A DNA stretch of 15,827 nucleotides, taken from Acanthaster planci. Lineage: Eukaryota; Echinodermata; Asteroidea; Valvatida; Acanthasteridae. The notes beneath the pieces were generated by a model, which searched no databases, was not told where the DNA came from, and worked only from the letters and a program-made list of their open reading frames with translations. Shown here one piece after another: positions 1 through 8,762 of the stretch (the first letter of the stretch is position 1; every line of letters starts with the position of its first letter). The translations under genes were made by a program, and so were the position numbers. Location: positions 2,520,138 through 2,535,964 of the forward strand of contig NW_019091416.1 of NCBI RefSeq assembly GCF_001949145.1, given 5' to 3'.

Positions 1-304
1 TGGCTCTCATCTTAGCGAGTCTTAGTATTCCTTTCGTTATTTCATGGTTGCCGCTACTGCTACATTCTGAGTGAGTTAAGCAGCTTGGCGTAGGTAATTG
101 GACTGAAACAGCTTGCCAAGGATAACTTTATTAATAATGGGACTCCCAAATATGGAAGCAATGCACAAGGACTGGTGTAACCAAAAACATTTCATAGTAA
201 AAAAAAGAAGAAGGTATTTTTAGACACTGCTGTTTACATTACATAAAGAAAAACGTCCCCGTCAATAATTATCACAACATAATTTTCGACCATTATCTGG
301 AACC
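1..304. other. No gene seen, left edge
   Basis: AT-rich flank without a convincing exon, repeat or RNA gene. It ends where the homology to the 2807-3432 segment begins. Confidence 0.6.
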
Positions 305-749
305 TTCACTTCCAGATCCTAAGTCAGCCAGTGATAGACTTTCAGTCTGAAATCTATATAAGAATCCTCTCGATAACTTCGTGCTCAAATTTCCTGCACT
401 TCTTCATGACGATGGAGGTTTCAGAGGCAAACGAGTATCGTTCTCTATTACTTCCCCCCTGCGGTCATGGCTGCTGCCCGAGTTACAACAGCAACTATAC
501 TCGATCTATTCGGCGCAACACTCTCAGTCACAGAACAGTGAACCTCCTCCAAAGTCTCCCGCTCGCGTAGGGCAAGACGGCGGAAGACGGAGAAGAGGTG
601 CCTTTGATCTTTGTGCTCGATGACGCCCATATCGCCCCAAGTGAAAGGTGGCAGCGTAGGTATGACGACAACTGACAGTTGCATAGTGTGCCGTAACATG
701 TGGTGGGACTCGGAGGGCATCTGTCGACCGTACACAGAGAAAGATATTG
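305..749 (+). pseudogene. Broken duplicate of receptor exon 1 and its promoter
   Basis: This segment is closely similar to 2807-3432, which holds the promoter and first coding exon of the receptor gene. Three indels separate it from the intact copy: an extra TA near 496-499, 5 bases (568-572) in place of 184 bases (3073-3256), and an extra C at 635-638. Reading from the cognate ATG at 406 gives a frameshift and a TAG stop at 568-570. The lost piece includes the hydrophobic segment and the basic tract of exon 1. The donor at 750 (GTAAGT) is intact and stronger than that of the good copy (GTAGGT). Similarity stops just past that donor. From an ATG at 620 a 130-base frame reaches the donor in phase 1, so a short alternative first exon remains possible. 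Dead copy is the simplest reading. Confidence 0.75.
355..391 (+). promoter_or_regulatory. TATA box and initiator of the broken exon-1 copy
   Basis: TATATAAG lies at 355-362 and a TCAAATT initiator (consensus YYANWYY) at 385-391. The predicted start site, A387, is 32 bases downstream of the TATA box, which is textbook spacing. The same two elements at the same spacing precede the intact copy at 2862-2898. An inverted AGACT/AGTCT pair just upstream is also shared. This promoter may therefore still fire although the exon it serves is damaged. No transcription evidence is available. Confidence 0.55.
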
Positions 750-2086
750 GTAAGTACTTGTTAACTGCATTTTCTGTAAGTACCGGTAAATGATGAGAAC
801 TGTTTTCTGGAGTGTCTTTCTCAGTTTATGTCACGAATGCAGATCATTGTTCAGGGACAGAAAAACATAAAACTTTTTAAAATCTCCTTGATTGAAGTTC
901 GATTATATAGAATCAGACATGGAAACTTATAGGATCTCATGATCTCATCTGATTCCAAGACCATAGATCATACCGAGTGATACCCATCGTGCAAAACAGT
1001 AAAGCAGCGGGTTCTGCAAGAAGCAGTCTGTGAAAAGCAGGATGTAATCAAAGGGAAGGGGAAAACGCAAAAAAAATTCTATTTGGAAGAGTAGGAAATA
1101 CCAATAGCACAATTTTTATCGAGCGAACACTAAATTCAGCGGACACGCTTCTGCGCGTGTGTGGAGAGAGAGAGGGAGAGAGCTGGGTGTACTGTGAGCC
1201 TTCGATTCCCTTGAAGTCCCTGTTCCAGTACATTGTACTGCAGGTTTTCCTGGCCAATTTCGGAAAATGTGTAAATGAATTAGTAACAGCAGCATTCGTT
1301 TTCGAGCGAAATAGAACGAACATTGAAATCCCCGTTTCTATTTAACAAATAACAATTCTATTTCAAGGAGGGTGCATTCAGTCGTATAGAGTCAGCGTGC
1401 AATGTCCCAATATTGCGCTAGTTTAGCATGTTGATATTCATTTATGCGCGAAATCGAATGCACCTCTGCAATCCCGCACTCATCTTAATTTGAACTTAAA
1501 TGTATTTCGGAAAATGTGCGGACGATTTCGTGCGAAGTGTTATTAACGTATGCCTGGCCAAGAATTAGAATTCGTTTGTGTGCCAACAGAAGTTACATTC
1601 TTAGAAGTGTTTAGTTGATTGGTTATATGTTTGAATATTCATGATTGAAACAAACCATTCATGTTGTCATTGGAAACTACTGACTACTGTAGGAAACCTA
1701 TAAGCACCGGCGCTGAGGGAACCTTCCTTCTTGTGCTGCAGCGTTTCAATCACAGAAACCCTTTTTTTTAAAAGTTTGATAACAAACACACTATAAATGA
1801 GTAACATCACATTTATTATCAAAGTGGTGCGATGATTTGTGTAACCTTGTATATTCTAATCAAATTGAACGTATATTTTGCGATTTTAAATTACAGCAAA
1901 TGAAATGAACACTCACTTCCCCAGGGTTACAGTAACAGACAAATTTTCAGCGAATAAGAATGCACATTTATTGTCATTGGCAAGGAATACGTCAATCCCA
2001 AATCCCAGTCACGTATTTGTAACCTGTTTAACGAAGCGTAATGCACGTAATTAATTGCGGTAATATCGTCTACTCATCCACACTTA
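750..2086. other. Gene-free stretch between the two exon-1 copies
   Basis: No second receptor exon follows the broken exon-1 copy here, so the duplication was partial. The stretch holds a short GA-rich microsatellite near 1162-1184, a 15-base direct repeat (1257-1271 and 1504-1518), and a 9-base perfect inverted pair (1371-1379 and 1456-1464). The open frames within it look random. Confidence 0.55.
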
Positions 2087-2372
2087 CCTTACATACCAAC
2101 TGTGAACATTGCTTTCTTTTCGTGCAGTTAAGAAAACTCAGTGAAAATACTCATTTTTCTTGAACTTGGAAGACGATTTTCAGCTGGCTTTTTGTACAAG
2201 GTTTCCTTGACTATTCCTCTCCCTTTTACGACGAATGACCCCAAAATGCCTTTGAACTTCTTTTTCAGAGGAGGGGAAACGTCCTGTGGACATGTGTAAA
2301 TCCACAGGATGTCTTGCTGTCCTGCATCATGTGGACATTTTTTGTTCACAAGTCCACACTAGGTATGTAAGG
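2087..2372. mobile_element. 286-bp MITE with TTA target duplication
   Basis: The ends are an 11-base perfect inverted repeat, CCTTACATACC at 2087-2097 and its complement at 2362-2372. A GTGAACA motif is also mirrored a few bases further in. TTA flanks both sides (2084-2086 and 2373-2375). A 3-bp TTA/TWA duplication is the mark of PIF/Harbinger transposition, so a non-autonomous Harbinger-type element is the best guess. No transposase frame is present. An inner hairpin (CCTGTGGA 2283-2290, TCCACAGG 2301-2308) lies near the right end. The family is not recognised, and short TIRs plus a 3-bp TSD could partly be chance. Confidence 0.5.
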
Positions 2373-2570
2373 TTAGCACGTCTTAGGCTACAGCAACAAA
2401 TGCACTCTAAGAAGACAGAAAGAATCCTCTCGCCCCGTTCACGCTCTTATAATACACCCACATGCACACTTATATCATGACCGTCGCTACAGACCCATCT
2501 TGAATAACCTGACTGGCATTGGTAACTCAACTACCTTAGCTTGTTAAGGCTGCCTTTGACACGGAACGAA

Positions 2571-2650
2571 GAGATGCCCTAATACGGAATTAGCATTACG
2601 AAGGAACTTAGAGATGCCCTAATACGGAATTAGCATTACGAAGGAACTTC
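2571..2650. repeat. Two tandem 40-bp units
   Basis: The 40-base unit beginning GAGATGCCCTAATACGG occurs twice head to tail, at 2571-2610 and 2611-2650. The copies differ only in the last base. Such near identity indicates a very recent duplication or polymerase slippage. It lies about 215 bases upstream of the TATA box of the intact receptor gene, so it could be in regulatory DNA, but no known motif was recognised in the unit. Confidence 0.95.
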
Positions 2651-2861
2651 CAGCAAAGGAGACTCTTGGCCTGATGAATATACATTAGTCTATTTTTAGG
2701 TGATTGCATTGCGGCAATAAAAAGAAACTCGTTCCCGATAAGTTACTTTCACTAAATGCTTTTGACCAACCACTGTTAACTGATGTACTGTGAAGTGTGA
2801 AAGGCTTTCACTTCCAGATCTAGGCCTACGTCAGCCAGTGATAGACTTTCAGTCTGAAATC

Positions 2862-2898
2862 TATATAAGAATCCTCTCGATAACTTCGTGCTCAAATT
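2862..2898 (+). promoter_or_regulatory. TATA box and initiator of the receptor gene
   Basis: TATATAAG at 2862-2869 and a TCAAATT initiator at 2892-2898 place the likely start site at A2894, 32 bases from the start of the TATA box. This gives a 5' leader of about 19 bases before the first ATG (2913). A second ATG follows in frame at 2919. An inverted AGACT-TTC-AGTCT element lies at 2843-2855. The whole block is conserved in the broken copy upstream. Confidence 0.6.
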
Positions 2899-2912
2899 TC
2901 CTGCACTTCTTC

Positions 2913-3432
2913 ATGACGATGGAGGTTTCAGAGGCAAACGAGCATCGCTCTCTATTACTTTCCCCCAGCGGTCATGGCAGCTGCCCGAGTTACAACAGCA
3001 ACTACTCGATCGATTCGGCGCAACACTCTCAGTCACAGAACAGAGAATCTCCTCCCGAACCCCCCGCTCGCGAGAGTTGGCCCTGGCCCCTCTGGTTGTT
3101 GCTGAAGTTGGTCGGGCTGTACAACTACCGGCGGATTGTGACGAGGCGGCGATGCCACCAGTGCCGACTGGCACTGTTCCAGCGTCGACTGCGGGAGAGG
3201 AGACAGGAGGGGGGTAGATGGCTCTACCCGGGGGCCTTGGAGGAGCAGACGGAGGACAAGACGGCGGAAGACGGAGAAGAGGTGCCTTTAATCTGCGTGC
3301 TCGATGACGCCCATATCGCCCAAGTGAAAGGTGGCAGCGTAGGTATGCAGACAACTGACGGTTGCATAGTGTGCCGTAACATGTGGTGGGATTCGGAGGG
3401 CATCTGTCGACCGTACACAGAGAAAGATATTG
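2913..3432 (+). CDS. Exon 1 of a putative GRL-type seven-helix receptor (N-terminal domain)
   Basis: This exon would code for residues 1-173 plus the first base of Gly174. The start is the first ATG after the predicted transcription start. The frame is open upstream and continues without a stop to the donor (GATATTG|GTAGGT). Residues 1-55 are polar and rich in Ser, Gln and Pro, so probably disordered. Residues 56-71 form a hydrophobic segment (WPWPLWLLLKLVGLYN), resembling the helix that precedes the first full membrane helix in insect OR/GR receptors. A strongly basic tract follows (about 73-98), which should be cytoplasmic, then an acidic stretch (110-123). Residues 151-165 contain three Cys in a CIVCRNMWW...C pattern. 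The exon ends in phase 1 and fits the exon 2 acceptor at 4814. No family match is known to me for residues 1-150. The exon pairing is inferred from phase and order, not from a transcript. Confidence 0.65.
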
Positions 3433-3512
3433 GTAGGTGCATCTGGTTCCTAGTGATATACGTAACGTATTAACTTTTGTTTAAGTGAGCGATGAAAAAC
3501 CACGTCCACATA

Positions 3513-3700
3513 CACTCTAAAAACGTCCGGGTCAGATTGACCCAGAATTGGGTTCCATTCGGTATAACCCTTTTCTGGGTCAATTATGACCCAGAAAGGG
3601 TCAAATATGACCCGAAAGGGGGTCCTAATTTGACTCAGAAAAGGGTCATACCGAATGGGACCCAATTCTGGGTCAATCTGATCCGGAAATTTTTAGAGTG
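3513..3700. mobile_element. 188-bp foldback MITE with TA target duplication
   Basis: Almost the whole element is one imperfect palindrome. The outer 11 bases (CACTCTAAAAA at 3513-3523, TTTTTAGAGTG at 3690-3700) are perfect inverted repeats and the inner arms pair over most of their length. TA flanks each end (3511-3512 and 3701-3702), as expected for Tc1/mariner-like insertion. The arms consist of repeated GGGTCA/TGACCC-type words. Elements with the same end sequence and internal style are common in fish and invertebrate genomes. There is no coding capacity. It sits in intron 1 of the receptor gene and its RNA would fold into a long hairpin. Confidence 0.85.
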
Positions 3701-4084
3701 TATTATGTTTCTTTGAACAGTGTTTCTTTCCTCCGCTCTGTTCTGCACACCAAAGCATCAAATGTCACGGTCATTGTTCAGCAATCGAACAGATAATATC
3801 AAGAATCTCTACGATTAAAGTTTGATGAGAATCACGAACATAAATTTTGGGATTTTGTGATCATAGGCTAATTGATTCTCGTGGATAGACGTATATGTCA
3901 TTGGTAAACGTATATATGTGTTCACTGAAACACTGTGAGGGAACACAACCGATGTGACTGCCCACCCCATAAACAAGAGTTTTTTGCAAAATGCAAAAAT
4001 TCATCCAAGATAAAGTAACGATTATCGCATCGTTTGAATTTGTGATAAGTTTGTGAGCGAGGCTCAATGTCGATAACAAGTTAA

Positions 4085-4290
4085 CAGGGGCGTAACCACG
4101 GGGGAGAGGGGCCCACGGGGCACGTGCCCCGCGGCGGATGTCCGTGCTCCCTCAGGTGCCTCCTCCATTTGAAATCTGTGAATAATGTCCGATGAGATGA
4201 GAAAGCTATGCAGTTGCAGATTATCTTGTTATGGTGTCCCCTTGAAAACCTGTGTGCACCCCCAGGTGCCCACCGGACATGTAGGCCTAG
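4085..4290 (+). mobile_element. hAT-like end fragment with associated repeat sequence
   Basis: The segment opens with CAGGGGCGTAACCACGGGGG, which resembles the CAGGGGCGTAgCC ends of metazoan hAT-type elements. A perfect 14-base palindrome containing an E-box, GGGGCACGTGCCCC, follows at 4117-4130. No matching inverted end or target duplication was found, so the right limit is arbitrary. It is probably a degraded copy. Confidence 0.4.
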
Positions 4291-4588
4291 CCCTACAGTT
4301 AGGCAACCGCAAATTAAGGTCCTTTAAATAGAACAAACTGTACTTGCTAAACATTTGGGCAGCAAATAAATCAATTTTCAAAACTCATCTTTTCCAACAT
4401 GAAACAAACCGAGAAAAGGGGGAAGTGGAAAAAAAGGGGTGGGCAGGAGAAAACACGCCCCTTTTCATCCCTTGGAATTCCATGTTCTCGAGTCTCCCAT
4501 GCAATTCCACATTGCAAAAAAAAAAAGGAACCAAAAAAAAAAACCACAAAAAACAAAACAAAACAGAACGCTGTCTGTGACCGAAAGA

Positions 4589-4612
4589 CAGTGGCGTATC
4601 CACCGGGGACAA
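4589..4612 (+). mobile_element. Second hAT-like end fragment
   Basis: CAGTGGCGTATCCACCGGGG matches the start of the 4085 element at 17 of 20 positions and in the same orientation. The two therefore look like left ends of separate relics and not like a terminal inverted pair. No partner end was found downstream before exon 2. Confidence 0.35.
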
Positions 4613-4813
4613 CTTACCCCCGCGGACACAAGTTGCTTTTCATTTGGAAGGAAAATCGTTATATAAAAAGATACCAGTTTAACTTCGCCCTTGAATACGT
4701 CACTGCCCAAATAAATTCCAGTCCGTAACTACTTGTGCCTGTTTTTTAATACCAGTGACCTGATGCCTCTTCATGTATGTTCTTCTGAAATCGGAACATG
4801 TCATTTTTGCCAG

Positions 4814-5889
4814 GTGCTCGTGAATGGATCCATCGGGGAAGCACTGTACTATCGATCATATGGGTCTTGATTCTTTTTGGCTTCACGCTGTACGAGATGA
4901 CCCTCCGAATCAAGTATTTGGGCGGTCAGAAGAAGGAGCTGGTGCCCTTCATCAACTTTGCAACGCACAATATCTTCAACATGTCCATCCCTGCGTTCGT
5001 CCTCCTGGCGAATGTTCGTCACTTGAGAATGGACCGTCGGAGACTGCGAAGGGTTGAAGGTTTCCGGTGGTGGAAGGCGCTGAGTATCCGGTTCATCGTG
5101 AGACGTTTGCAGCACCTGGAGATGCGGAACCGCCGAATGCCCCACAAGGCCTTTCTGATCATTTGTCTCGTCTGGCCCCTTTTTAACGGGATGTACAGCC
5201 TCATATTATTCGTCACGCGCCTTAAGTCTTCGGAGGAAACAGTGGTGTCCCTGGTTTTCAGCGTGTTGTGCATGATTGTGTGGGGCGTTTTTTGCTATCT
5301 GGTCCTGCTGCTGAGGCTGTCCTTCCTGCAGCAGCAACGCCTAGAGTTGGGGTTCCTCTGGCGGCACGCAGGTAAGCTTGATGTCTGCAGGCGTCAGCTG
5401 TCGATGTACGTGGAGGACCTGGGTTGCCTGCGTCAGCTCGTTTCTGGCTGGATCATCGTAGTAGTTGCGGTCTCGTCATGGGCCTTCTCCTCGATGCTGT
5501 ACTGGGAGTACGTGGTCATCAGCAGCAGGTTGAAGGTTAAACGCGACTACTTCTTCGAGTTTAACTTCAACCTTTGGTCCACCAACATCATGTTCCTGTC
5601 TCTGCCTCTGTTGGCGGTCGGTGGGATGGAGCTGAAGGGTATGTGGTCTCGGTTCAAGTACTCTATCAGTCAGATGAGGAGTGAGTCCCATGATGCTTTC
5701 TGGGATAAGATTCTGGCTTACTGCGAGGAGCGGTCTCCAACCACCAGGGTGAAAATGCTGGCGCTGATGGTCTCTGCCTTGGGACTGTTTGTGGGTTTGC
5801 ATCTGTCAGTGGAGGATCAGGATGTGAACATGCCAATTCAGAATGAGTTATTCACGCTTTTTTACCATATTAATTCATCCAGCAGCTAA
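4814..5889 (+). CDS. Exon 2 of a putative GRL-type receptor, all seven membrane helices
   Basis: This exon codes for the end of Gly174 and residues 175-531, then TAA. Seven hydrophobic segments fall at about residues 185-203, 219-240, 286-308, 317-341, 381-408, 426-446 and 485-505. The loops after helices 2, 4 and 6 are long and basic (for example VRHLRMDRRRLRRVEGFRWW), so they should be cytoplasmic. That puts the N-terminus inside and the C-terminus outside, the topology of insect odorant and gustatory receptors and of GRL proteins, not of GPCRs. The total of 531 residues is longer than the roughly 400 usual for GR/GRL, because of the N-terminal extension. The TYhhhhhQF motif of insect GRs is not visible after helix 7, so family assignment is tentative. 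If exon 2 were used alone, an ATG at 4798 would open a 363-residue protein. A CAG|GTAAGC donor-like site at 5369-5377 lies inside the open frame and is probably unused. Confidence 0.75.
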
Positions 5890-5897
5890 ATACATTG

Positions 5898-5903
5898 AAT
5901 AAA
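5898..5903 (+). terminator. Polyadenylation signal AATAAA
   Basis: A canonical AATAAA lies 8 bases after the receptor stop codon, followed by a T-rich stretch at 5910-5919. This supports 5889 as the true end of the gene and implies a very short 3' UTR. Confidence 0.7.
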
Positions 5904-6610
5904 CATTTCATTTTTTTTTCAAATATTGACCGCCATTTTGTATGGGGGGGGGGCGAAAAGTTTGCATGCAGCTCATCATTGGTCCGTAACAGAAACTTTA
6001 AATTGCAAGTTGCTTCGCCACTTTTTAAATCAAAAGCGTTTTTATCTAGCACTCTGTAGAAGTAATAATTACCAGCACTGTTTTGATAGTGCGTGGCATA
6101 TTTCTGTTTACATTTTGAACATAATTATTTTTTCAGCTCTGTGCCCACGGCCAGCCACAGTTTTGTAAACCACTGGTTGATTGCAAAAACTGCGCTTGTA
6201 AAGTGGCAAAAGAAAGGCCATAGATACCGATGCGGAGCATCGAAAACAAAAGTGAAATTCAATTGAAATTATCAGGCCGAGGACATTTTCAGAAGCATAG
6301 TATACTGTAAATAATGTACAAGCTGAGTAAATGTACTTTTTCGAAGCGTTCCCTTTCTTGTTTACTTTTCTCGGGGTGGGTGGAATGAAGTCGTAGGGGT
6401 TTCTATTTGGGCAAGATATTAATCAAAAGTGAAACAATTCTTGTGGCTCGACGCTGTCCACTAGTACAGCTGTGGCTCACTTGTTTAACTGGCATACCTC
6501 GACGATAATTGAGTGAGACATTTTTATCAAACTGTACATGAAAAGATGCGGGCATGTTGAGTACACGTTTTCTCAGTGTCATTTTAAACCGTAGTTAACT
6601 TTAATTAAGG
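5904..6610. other. Gene-free stretch
   Basis: AT-rich intergenic DNA with a run of ten G at 5944-5953. No exon-like frame, RNA gene or clear repeat was recognised. Confidence 0.5.
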
Positions 6611-6761
6611 GAATAAATATGTGCTTGGCCGGTCCTACATGTGCGTTTAATACCAGCTAAGGAGAGTGGACGTGACTAATGCCCGAGCCACAGGCGAGGT
6701 CATCATCAGCGTTCAGTCTCCAGGGCCGGTCTTAAACCACCGGCCAAGCACATGTTTATTC
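6611..6761. repeat. 151-bp foldback with 23-base arms
   Basis: The arms, GAATAAATATGTGCTTGGCC at 6611-6630 extending to 6633 and its complement at 6739-6761, match at 22 of 23 positions around a 105-base centre. A second small inverted pair (GGCCGGT 6724-6730, ACCGGCC 6739-6745) shares the right arm. No target duplication was recognised, so this may be a MITE with degraded flanks or a simple inverted duplication. Confidence 0.7.
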
Positions 6762-8629
6762 TCATTCATAAATACCCTTTTTTAGTCAGAAATCAAAAGA
6801 AGTCAATATATGACGGATTCCAATGATTTTAAAAAGATTTTTTACTCCAGTTCATTTTCCCGAACACATCCGTCCATTTTATTTTATAGTTGCCCAAAAG
6901 AATCTTCTCATAATGGACTTGATCTGTGCATGGCGACACACGTGGATACACTCTTGACCACTCAACATGGATTAAAACCGCGAGTCCCAAATCCTCCAAT
7001 TTCAATGCGATTTTACATACACCCTAGGGGGGTTCGGGTAAAACTGTCTTGTATACTGGCGCGCGTGATTTATGCAGCGTGCATAATCACTTCTCAGCGG
7101 GCATTATTAAATGTTAATACACGGCCAAGTTGAGTAGGGAGACTGTCTGAGGTATTTATGAATTGTGTTTTATGACACAAAGTTAATTTGTATTTCACCT
7201 TTATATTCTGCTCCTCCAGTGACGGAATAGAAAGCTGTGTGGAATTAACAGTTGAGTATTTGGAGACTTTACCCTCCACAACCTTTTTTTTTTGGTTTCT
7301 GATTCATCATATTGTCACAGCTTTATTTGGACATTTTGTAAAACTGTATAAGATATTAAAGCCGGCTAAAGCCATTCTGTAAACATTCGCACAATTTGTA
7401 CAGGAGAGGAGTATAAAAACCAGACATTCCAACCCAAACTGTGAATCATAATTTTGTCTTTAGAGGAGAAATATGAAACTTAAGCTTCCAAGTGCATGTA
7501 TAGTTTCAAGCAAAATGCTGTGGAATTGAAAAAAAAAACCGGACACCGTTGTGGGAAAGCCACGTAACCAGCAAGAAGATTGAGAATAAAATGACCAGTG
7601 AAATTCGACGATCTTGATGTTCGTGTGCGTTGATATATGCGATACTCCAACCAAAATGAGATGCATTGACTTTTTTTTTGTACATACCCGGAAAAATCTC
7701 AGTGAGCAAAGGATCATGCCAACATTAATTTGTTGGCATGTGAAACTGTTCACAGGCATTTCGAAATACAATCCTCATTTCGTGATACGTAAACCTTTAG
7801 ACACCAGAAAAACCGCCCTCTGCTCAATCCCGGCATCCAGAAAAGATGCTTGGGTCCGGACCAACACTTTATTTTTGCATGGTCAGCCCAATCGTTAGTC
7901 CGGTGAGGGGACTTGAATAGAGGAGTCTTTTGCTGTCTGGTGTTTCTCCCGACGACTATACGTTTCATGTGTTCACGGGGTAGAACCACGTCTGTAACTC
8001 ACGCAGTTTGAAGATTTCAAGGTGTTCACGCCCAGGCTAGTCCAATTTCCTTACCTCCTGGCCCTTTTGAAGGGGTTCCTAGACTCGGAAGCAAATCAAA
8101 TTGGTTGTTGGAAAGTAACTCCTACCATTTTCAAAAATACCGGACTTCCATTCTGGCTTTAAAAAGTTGAGGGTAAATCGGACACAAAGTTTAATCTACA
8201 ATTTTGTTTTATTGACCACACAATGTAGTTCCGGTAATGGATCCAAAACCAAATTAACTTTAAAAAAAATAGAAATTCAAGAGGTGGAATCCATCGATTT
8301 TTGTCCACAACATACTCAACACGTAGTCTTTTTCAGGCTTGATGAATGTTGATTTCTTGACTCCATATTTGTTGAATTTGGACGTTTTCACGCCAAATGC
8401 CATATTTTCTGAGGTTGAAATCCAAATTTTTCTACTGCTTAAAAACGTACTCATTTATAACGACGGGTGTAAGATTCCGACGTGATTATAAAGTACTTTG
8501 TAAAATCAGTCTTTGCAAGCCTATGTCATGTCACTTCAGTTTCCATAAAATCCATCACTGCACAGCCAGGATCTCAAGTGGGTGAAACCCGCTCCTTGGC
8601 CGTTCAAAAATACACTTTAAGAAATTACG
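6762..8629. other. Gene-free stretch with hairpins
   Basis: No gene was recognised. Small structures include an imperfect inverted pair near 7065-7090 (GTGATTTATGC and GCATAATCAC) and a perfect hairpin at 7715-7740. Open frames here are short and of random composition. Confidence 0.5.
7715..7740. repeat. Perfect 10-bp hairpin
   Basis: CATGCCAACA at 7715-7724 pairs perfectly with TGTTGGCATG at 7731-7740 across a TTAATT loop, which is itself partly self-complementary. The whole is therefore a 26-base near-palindrome. No function is assigned. Confidence 0.8.
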
Positions 8630-8637
8630 ATGAGGGG

Positions 8638-8762
8638 CAGGGCCGGATTATCCAGGCCAAGAACTACGGACAAACAGGGGCCTACGAAAGACTTCTGAGC
8701 CTGTAAGCACGAAAAATACCGCGGTGTATCATAAATGCCTACGGCCTAACAGTCCGGCCTTG
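8638..8762. mobile_element. 125-bp hAT-type MITE with 8-bp target duplication
   Basis: The left end begins CAGGGCCGGATTA, a familiar hAT terminal sequence, and the right end AGTCCGGCCTTG is its imperfect inverse. The flanks are ATGAGGGG (8630-8637) and AAGAGGGG (8763-8770), matching at 7 of 8 positions. An 8-bp target duplication is diagnostic of hAT elements. There is no coding capacity. The mismatch and TIR divergence suggest an old insertion. Confidence 0.7.

Larger units (their letters stand above)
3433..4813 (+). other. Intron 1 of the receptor gene (predicted)
   Basis: The donor is GTAGGT at 3433 and the acceptor is TTTTTGCCAG ending at 4813, after a moderately pyrimidine-rich stretch. 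It is a phase 1 intron of 1381 bases. It holds a foldback MITE (3513-3700), two hAT-like end fragments (from 4085 and from 4589), a GGGGCACGTGCCCC palindrome (4117-4130) and an A-rich run (4516-4562). No additional exon was seen. Confidence 0.6.

Noticed and set aside
2888-3217. Alternative open frame of 110 codons overlapping exon 1 on the + strand
   Set aside because: It lacks an ATG at its start, ends in a glycine-rich run and does not reach the splice donor. The 2913 frame does all of this and joins in phase with exon 2.
2911-3354. 148-codon open frame on the minus strand across exon 1
   Set aside because: It is a low-complexity Pro/Ala/Arg shadow of the GC-rich coding exon, with no splice or promoter support.
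4371-4612. Overlapping Lys-rich and Phe-rich frames on both strands
   Set aside because: They come from an A-rich low-complexity tract in intron 1, not from coding sequence.
7755-7985. Possible terminal inverted repeats around AGACACCAG and CTGGTGT
   Set aside because: Only short matches could be aligned, with no target duplication and several gaps needed.
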